10,055 nucleotides of DNA. It comes from Calidifonticultor sp964387355. GTDB taxonomy: Bacteria; Actinomycetota; Humimicrobiia; Humimicrobiales; Humimicrobiaceae. The stretch is taken from positions 1 through 10,055 of the forward strand of contig CAYLWJ010000096.1 in NCBI GenBank assembly GCA_964387355.1, given 5' to 3'. The notes under the pieces were generated by a model. The model was given only the letters and a program-made list of their open reading frames with translations, was not told where the DNA came from and searched no databases. This document shows, one piece after another, positions 6,820-10,055 of this stretch (its first letter is position 1; each line of letters opens with the position of its first letter). Both the position numbers and the translations under genes were made by a program.

Positions 6820-6895
6820 GTAATAGAGGCGTTGACTTGCATTTCTTATGTGGGCACTTGAAATGCAACGAGCTAGTAGTGCAACCGGCTATTAC
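6820..6895 (+). ncRNA. Cyclic-di-GMP-II riboswitch aptamer
   Basis: The segment contains the class's conserved core: GGGCACTTGA at 6852-6861 and CTAGTAGTGCAACCGGC at 6873-6889. This matches what I remember of the Clostridioides difficile c-di-GMP-II aptamer (GGGCACUUGA and UUAGUAGUGCAACCGACC). Pairings support it. GTAATAG (6820-6826) pairs with CTATTAC (6889-6895) as the closing stem. TTGCATTTC (6837-6845) pairs with GAAATGCAA (6860-6868). GCACT (6854-6858) pairs with AGTGC (6878-6882) as the expected pseudoknot. A strong intrinsic terminator begins 17 bases later, so control by termination of the downstream CAP-domain gene is likely. Whether the ligand turns the gene on or off cannot be read safely. 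Confidence 0.92.
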
Positions 6896-6911
6896 GGAAG
6901 TTTTGCTGTTT

Positions 6912-6944
6912 GCCGCATGCCTCTTTAGCATGCGGCTTTTTTTT
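6912..6944 (+). terminator. Intrinsic terminator, copy 1 (riboswitch expression platform)
   Basis: GCCGCATGC (6912-6920), loop CTCTTTA, GCATGCGGC (6928-6936), then eight T (6937-6944): a perfect 9-bp GC-rich hairpin with a T-tract. It directly follows the c-di-GMP-II aptamer. GCCTCT (6919-6924) in the 5' arm and loop is complementary to AGAGGC at 6825-6830, at the edge of the aptamer's closing stem. This offers a possible alternative pairing. Confidence 0.93.
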
Positions 6945-7082
6945 GGCTTATTTATTTTAGCATAATTTTAGCAGTTGATCCTTAAGGTTTTTTAATATGT
7001 ATATTTTACTGGTAATCTGATTTGTATACTTAATTATTTCACATTTTTTATTTAAAACTTATTTTGAGATTATTTACTACTA

Positions 7083-7113
7083 GCCGCATGCCTCTTTAGC
7101 ATGCGGCTTTTTT
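7083..7113 (+). terminator. Intrinsic terminator, copy 2, identical hairpin directly before the CAP gene
   Basis: The 25-base hairpin GCCGCATGC-CTCTTTA-GCATGCGGC at 7083-7107 repeats copy 1 base for base, 171 bases downstream, and is followed by TTTTTTATTTT. It ends about 30 bases before the ribosome-binding site of the CAP-domain gene. Transcripts from the riboswitch promoter must therefore pass two identical terminators before reaching the gene. No second aptamer is seen in the 138 bases between them. Confidence 0.9.
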
Positions 7114-7134
7114 ATTTTAAAAAACTTTTTTCAT

Positions 7135-7140
7135 GGAGGG
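7135..7140 (+). promoter_or_regulatory. Ribosome-binding site deciding the CAP gene start
   Basis: GGAGGG lies five bases before the ATG at 7146. An in-frame upstream ATG at 7101 sits inside the 3' arm of the terminator hairpin, has no Shine-Dalgarno sequence and would add 15 atypical residues. The start at 7146 is therefore preferred. Confidence 0.9.
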
Positions 7141-7145
7141 AAAAA

Positions 7146-7838
7146 ATGCAAAGGATTAGCGCAAAAATAAAAACAATAACATTCTCAAAAAAATTTTATC
7201 AAAAGTTAAATACTAGTAGATTTCATTATACATTAACTATTTTTGGCATTATTGTTCTTGCTAGTTTAATTATTGCAAATATTTCTGGAGGCATAAATGT
7301 CAAAATTGATAAAAGTACAGTTGAATTTGTGGCTGAAGATAACAATTTTGATAATACAATAGAAATATTAGGAACTAGCACTGTTAATACTTCTAAAACT
7401 ACAAATGATAATCAAAACAATTTACAAAGCCAAGGCGCTAATCTTTCTGATTATGAAGCAGCTGTTCTTTATCTAATAAATACAGTTAGAGTTAGTAATG
7501 GATTAGCAACACTTCAGCCTAATCAGCAATTAACTGATATTGCTAGAACTAGAAGCAATGACATGCTTGCAAGAGGTTACTTTTCACATTACACACCTGA
7601 AGGCAAAACTGTATTTAACATAATGAGAGAATGTGGAATAACTTTTAAATCTGCTGGTGAAAACTTAGCACACTCTAAACCTGCTGATATTGGAAGTCCG
7701 GAAGCATTTTTAAATGCGTGGATGAATAGTCCGTCTCATGCTGCAAATATATTAAGAGATAAATATGGAATTATTGGGGTAGGAATGGTTGAAAATGGTG
7801 ATCGAAGAGTTGTTACAACAGTTTTTAGAAACCCATAA
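7146..7838 (+). CDS. Membrane-anchored extracellular CAP (SCP/PR-1-like, YkwD-type) domain protein
   Basis: From the ATG at 7146 the protein has 230 residues. A Lys/Arg-rich N-terminus (1-27) precedes a hydrophobic segment (about 28-46). This segment is best read as a signal anchor with the rest outside the cell; a signal peptidase site is not obvious. A polar Asn/Thr/Ser-rich linker (about 60-100) leads to the CAP domain (about 102-230). The domain's cavity residues are visible: FSH with H148, GENLA with E172, E186 (SPEAFLNAW) and H198 (PSHAANIL). It ends in VGMVENGDRRVVTTVFRNP. Bacterial CAP proteins of this type (YkwD) are common in Gram-positive, often spore-forming bacteria, but their biochemical role is mostly unknown. 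The upstream c-di-GMP-II riboswitch and twin terminators suggest it responds to the sessile/motile signal. No partner gene is adjacent. Confidence 0.92.
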   Translation: MQRISAKIKTITFSKKFYQKLNTSRFHYTLTIFGIIVLASLIIANISGGINVKIDKSTVEFVAEDNNFDNTIEILGTSTVNTSKTTNDNQNNLQSQGANLSDYEAAVLYLINTVRVSNGLATLQPNQQLTDIARTRSNDMLARGYFSHYTPEGKTVFNIMRECGITFKSAGENLAHSKPADIGSPEAFLNAWMNSPSHAANILRDKYGIIGVGMVENGDRRVVTTVFRNP

Positions 7839-7860
7839 TAATTTATAAATTCATAAAAAG

Positions 7861-7894
7861 TTATATTTATAAAAATTTATATTTATAAAAATTT
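7861..7894. repeat. 18-bp direct repeat after the CAP gene
   Basis: TTATATTTATAAAAATTT occurs at 7861-7878 and 7877-7894, overlapping by two bases (period 16). It is pure A/T and lies between the CAP stop codon and the six-codon ORF. No function is recognised. Confidence 0.6.
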
Positions 7895-7929
7895 TAAAAA
7901 TACTTTACAACAAAAGAAGAGAGGAAAAA

Positions 7930-7950
7930 ATGGCTAAGAAGAGTCTGTAG
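7930..7950 (+). CDS. Possible six-residue leader peptide (MAKKSL) with strong ribosome-binding site
   Basis: ATG at 7930 follows AGAGAGG with a six-base A-spacer, a ribosome-binding site almost identical to that of the aldolase gene at 9419. The frame reads M-A-K-K-S-L and stops at TAG (7948-7950). GCTAA (7933-7937) can pair with TTAGC (7963-7967) around the stop, and a strong terminator follows at 8001-8028. This could be a leader peptide, the decayed start of a lost gene, or chance. I see no continuation in other frames. Confidence 0.3.
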   Translation: MAKKSL

Positions 7951-8000
7951 CTGGACGCCTGATTAGCTTACAATAATAGAAGACAATAAGACAATAGCAA

Positions 8001-8035
8001 AAATAACCCGATTTACGTCGGGTTATTTATGTTTT
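8001..8035 (+). terminator. Intrinsic terminator downstream of the CAP gene
   Basis: AAATAACCCGA (8001-8011), loop TTTACG, TCGGGTTATTT (8018-8028): a perfect 11-bp stem followed by ATGTTTT. It most likely ends the CAP transcript, 163 bases after its stop codon. The T-tract is interrupted, and the symmetric A/T arms could let it act in both directions. Confidence 0.85.
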
Positions 8036-8326
8036 AAAGCAAATCTATTTATGCTTCTATTTTTATTATTTATTTTTATTTTAATTGCTTATATGCTTAT
8101 ATTAAAAATTAATAGCTTTGATTAAATTTTTTCATTAGTGTTTAATTATTGTTTTAATTATTACTATTTATTATCTATCATTTATGTTGTAATATTATTT
8201 AATTATTGAGTATCTAGTATTTAATACATTTTTTAAATTCTTAGATATAGTTAATAAACCTATTATTTTTTGAAACAATTAAATTTATTAAAATTATATT
8301 AATTTTTTTTAAGAAAAAATTATATC
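8036..8326. other. A/T-rich spacer without recognisable gene
   Basis: I read both strands and see no convincing coding frame, RNA structure or GC-rich hairpin between the terminator and the triple A/T repeat before the epimerase gene. Composition is almost purely A/T. Confidence 0.55.
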
Positions 8327-8356
8327 TTTATAATAGTTTATAATATTTTATAATAG
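8327..8356 (+). promoter_or_regulatory. Three tandem TTTATAATA units, probable -10 region of the epimerase gene
   Basis: TATAAT occurs at 8329-8334, 8339-8344 and 8349-8354, each inside a TTTATAATA unit with a ten-base period. They precede the epimerase ATG by 34 to 59 bases, so one or more probably serve as a -10 box. No good -35 is visible at 16-18 bases upstream of any of them. The one-helical-turn period puts all three on the same DNA face. Confidence 0.5.
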
Positions 8357-8387
8357 CAAGTCTTATTGTAACAAAAGGAGCATCTCT

Positions 8388-8990
8388 ATGACTAAAAGAT
8401 TTGCTTCATTGCTTTCTGCTGATGCTGGAAACTATAAAGAACTTCTTAAAAAAATTGAAAATATTAATTTTGATGGTATACACTTTGATATAATGGATGG
8501 GCATTTTGTTAAAAATTTTGCTTTTAGCCCAGGAATAATAAAATCTTTAAGAAATTATACTATACTGCCCTTTAACGCGCATCTTGAAATAGAAAATCCA
8601 TCAGATTTTATTGACACCTTCATTGATTGCGGGTGCAGCATTATAACCCTTCATCCACAAACCTGTAATATTGAGAGAGAACTAAGATATTTAAGAGCAA
8701 GAAATGTTACTGCTTCTGTGGCAATTGATCCTGATATTAAAATTTCAGAAATTTTTAATTATTTAGGCTTAATTGACAATATAATTATTATGACTGTCTA
8801 TCCCGGCTTTGGAAAACAAAAATTTATCGAAAATTCATTTGAAAAAATTAAAAATCTTAAAGAAATAATAATAAAAAATAAATTAAATATCACCATATCT
8901 GTTGATGGCAGTGTAAGTAAGCAAAACGAACAATTGTTAATAAATGCTGGCTGTGACATCTTAATTTATGGCTCTAGTTTATTTAATTAA
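8388..8990 (+). CDS. Ketose-phosphate 3-epimerase of the ribulose-phosphate 3-epimerase (Rpe/AlsE) family, short
   Basis: The 200-residue protein is a (beta/alpha)8-barrel epimerase acting on ketose phosphates in the cytoplasm. Motifs are FASLLSAD (5-12), HFDIMDGHFVKNFAFSP (32-48), NAHLEIENPSDF (63-74), ITLHPQT (86-92), IIIMTVYPGFGKQKFI (132-147), SVDGSVSKQN (171-180) and ILIYGSSLFN (191-200). All four metal ligands of the family are present: H32, D34, H65 and D173, with D34 and D173 as the catalytic acid/base pair. Several positions differ from classical Rpe: LHPQT instead of the usual H-E, DGSV instead of DGGI. These resemble D-allulose-6-phosphate 3-epimerase (AlsE), so the substrate may not be ribulose 5-phosphate. 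It stops right after GSSLFN, about 15-25 residues shorter than most relatives, so the last helix is missing. AAAGGAG seven bases before the ATG supports the start. Confidence 0.88.
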   Translation: MTKRFASLLSADAGNYKELLKKIENINFDGIHFDIMDGHFVKNFAFSPGIIKSLRNYTILPFNAHLEIENPSDFIDTFIDCGCSIITLHPQTCNIERELRYLRARNVTASVAIDPDIKISEIFNYLGLIDNIIIMTVYPGFGKQKFIENSFEKIKNLKEIIIKNKLNITISVDGSVSKQNEQLLINAGCDILIYGSSLFN

Positions 8991-9418
8991 AAGATTTAAT
9001 AATAAAAATTAGCACTGCAATTAAATTAATAGAATCATTTAAGTAGCGCCATTTAATACGGCTATATTATAGACAGCAAACTCATAATTTTATTAAAAAA
9101 ATTTAAAAATTTCTAAATTTAACAAAGATCTAACAAAATACTAATAGTCCCTATAATATATATAATTGCAGTATTGCAAATTATTGCAATTTTATATAAA
9201 ATAAAGCTTGAAGTTAGCAAACCTAAATAGGATATATTATTTAAATAAGATATTTATATAAGCCATTTTAGTTTAAATTAGCCATATATTTTAAATAATT
9301 TATTTTAAATAAGTTTAAATTAAATAAGTTTAATAGATTTGATAAAAATAACAAAAATAGATTTATATAAAATCTATATAAATTTATATATATATATATT
9401 TTATGAGAGAGGAAAAAA
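8991..9418. other. 428-bp A/T-rich spacer before the aldolase gene
   Basis: No gene is seen. It contains a TATAAT at 9152-9157, a perfect 7-bp palindrome at 9173-9190 and a TATAAA at 9195-9200. Several TTTAAATAAG-like repeats lie between about 9238 and 9335, and the aldolase ribosome-binding site AGAGAGG is at 9406-9412. No GC-rich terminator follows the epimerase gene, so read-through into the aldolase is possible. Confidence 0.55.
9173..9190. promoter_or_regulatory. Candidate operator: ATTGCAA-N4-TTGCAAT palindrome
   Basis: ATTGCAA (9173-9179) and TTGCAAT (9184-9190) form a perfect 7-bp inverted repeat with a 4-base spacer, a typical shape for a dimeric repressor site. It lies between two -10-like boxes, upstream of the aldolase start at 9419. 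A third ATTGCA half-site lies just before it at 9165-9170. Which regulator would bind is unknown. Confidence 0.4.
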
Positions 9419-10055
9419 ATGACATATGTTAATACTAAAGATATGCTTATTCAAGCAAGAAGAAAAAGATATGTAGTTGGTGGATTTAATATTGTAAATC
9501 ATACATCACTTGTAGCAGTTGTAGAGGCAGCTAAAGAAAAAAGATCACCAGTAATTATACAAACATCCCAAAAAACAGTGGAGGAGCTTGGTTATAAAGT
9601 TTTGCCAACTATAATTAAACAGCTTGCTGAGGAAACTGACGTTCCCATTGCAATGATTTTAGACCATGGAACAGATTTAGAAATAATAAAAAATTGCATA
9701 GATGCAGGGTGGAGTTCAATAATGATAGACGGCTCTTCTTATCCTTATGAAAAAAATATTGAAATTACTAAAAAAGTTGTGGAGCTTGCACATGCTAAAA
9801 ACGTAACTGTCGAAGGCGAACTAGGACATATTGGCGGAAAAGAAGAGCATATAAATGTTGATACCGATAAAGTACTTCTTACAGACCCTGAAAAAGCTGT
9901 TGAATTTCAACAAAAAACAGGCATTGATTCTTTAGCTGTAGCTATTGGAACAAAACATGGTTTTTATGATACAAAATATGAACTTGATTTTGACAGGCTT
10001 AGGAAAATAATGGATTTAACTGATTTTCCGATAGTAATTCATGGCTGCTCTGGAC
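9419..10055 (+). CDS. Class II (zinc) ketose-bisphosphate aldolase, 3' end cut by window edge
   Basis: The frame is open for 212 codons to the right edge. The protein is a Zn-dependent class II aldolase of the Fba/KbaY/GatY family, cleaving fructose- or tagatose-type ketose bisphosphates to dihydroxyacetone phosphate and an aldehyde. Visible are GGFNIVN (21-27), ILDHG with catalytic D82 and zinc ligand H83, MIDGSSYPYEKNI (102-114), VEGELGHIGGKEEH (131-144), AVAIGTKHG (173-181) with zinc ligand H180, and VIHGCSG (206-212) with zinc ligand H208. D82, H83, H180 and H208 match the numbering of tagatose-bisphosphate aldolase. The phosphate-loop motif, normally HGGSG, reads HGCSG. Family members are about 280-310 residues, so roughly 70-100 are missing. 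AGAGAGG six bases before the ATG supports the start. An epimerase gene upstream suggests a shared sugar-phosphate pathway; the exact substrate cannot be told. Confidence 0.92.
   Translation, partial: MTYVNTKDMLIQARRKRYVVGGFNIVNHTSLVAVVEAAKEKRSPVIIQTSQKTVEELGYKVLPTIIKQLAEETDVPIAMILDHGTDLEIIKNCIDAGWSSIMIDGSSYPYEKNIEITKKVVELAHAKNVTVEGELGHIGGKEEHINVDTDKVLLTDPEKAVEFQQKTGIDSLAVAIGTKHGFYDTKYELDFDRLRKIMDLTDFPIVIHGCSG

Noticed and set aside
6794..6822. Second TTGACA (6794-6799) as a promoter
   Set aside because: The nearest TATAAT is only six bases away, and at 16-18 bases spacing there is no -10-like hexamer; a start there would also cut into the aptamer.
6820..6895. SAM-I, lysine, glutamine or GEMM-I riboswitch
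   Set aside because: AGAGG, GCAACC and ACGGAAG fragments recall these classes, but their other conserved blocks are missing; the full set of core elements and the pseudoknot fit c-di-GMP-II instead.
7101..7145. In-frame upstream ATG that would lengthen the CAP protein by 15 residues
   Set aside because: The ATG is inside the 3' arm of the terminator hairpin and lacks a ribosome-binding site, while ATG 7146 has GGAGGG at ideal spacing.
7930..7967. PreQ1-like or tRNA-like RNA around the six-codon ORF
   Set aside because: Fragments such as CTGTAGCTGGAC look suggestive, but neither a preQ1 aptamer nor a tRNA cloverleaf can be drawn.
1..10055. CRISPR array, insertion sequence, phage or tRNA gene
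   Set aside because: No spaced identical repeats, transposase motifs, phage genes or cloverleaf sequences were seen on either strand; the short A/T repeats present do not form such structures.

Overview
The window is very A+T-rich bacterial chromosome. Genes are preceded by good Shine-Dalgarno sites and separated by long A/T-rich spacers. The organism looks like a low-G+C anaerobe. It carries an adenosylcobalamin-dependent ribonucleotide reductase, a class-II cyclic-di-GMP riboswitch (best known from Clostridia) and a YkwD-type CAP protein. A bS22-like micro-protein, known to me mainly from Actinobacteria and several other phyla rather than classical clostridia, leaves the phylum open. There is no sign of a phage, insertion sequence or CRISPR array; the only selfish element is an intein.

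Left part (1-5045, minus strand): a divergent promoter drives nrdJ (class II ribonucleotide reductase), followed 49 bases later by an Ldh2-family NAD(P)-dependent 2-hydroxyacid dehydrogenase that runs off the left edge. nrdJ is interrupted by a 405-residue LAGLIDADG intein placed exactly before the catalytic radical cysteine. Its promoter carries two NrdR-box-like operators; the better one fills the whole spacer between the -35 and -10 boxes.

Centre (5046-6447, plus strand): an extended -10 promoter points towards a 31-codon gene for a bS22-like ribosomal micro-protein. Next comes a stand-alone homocysteine S-methyltransferase resembling the N-terminal module of MetH.

Right-centre (6448-8030): a consensus sigma-70-type promoter leads into a c-di-GMP-II riboswitch and a strong terminator hairpin. 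After 171 bases comes a second, identical terminator hairpin, and immediately after it a membrane-anchored extracellular CAP-domain protein. The arrangement suggests c-di-GMP control of a cell-surface protein. A six-codon ORF with a good ribosome-binding site and another terminator follow.

Right end (8388-10055): a short ketose-phosphate 3-epimerase of the Rpe/AlsE family and the start of a class II ketose-bisphosphate aldolase, cut by the window edge. Together they suggest pentose or ketohexose phosphate metabolism, although 428 bases of A/T-rich DNA separate them.

The most notable points are the intein at the radical cysteine (with Arg replacing the usual penultimate His), the NrdR operator architecture, and the c-di-GMP-II riboswitch with its duplicated terminator. 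All assignments come from reading motifs; no database search was possible.
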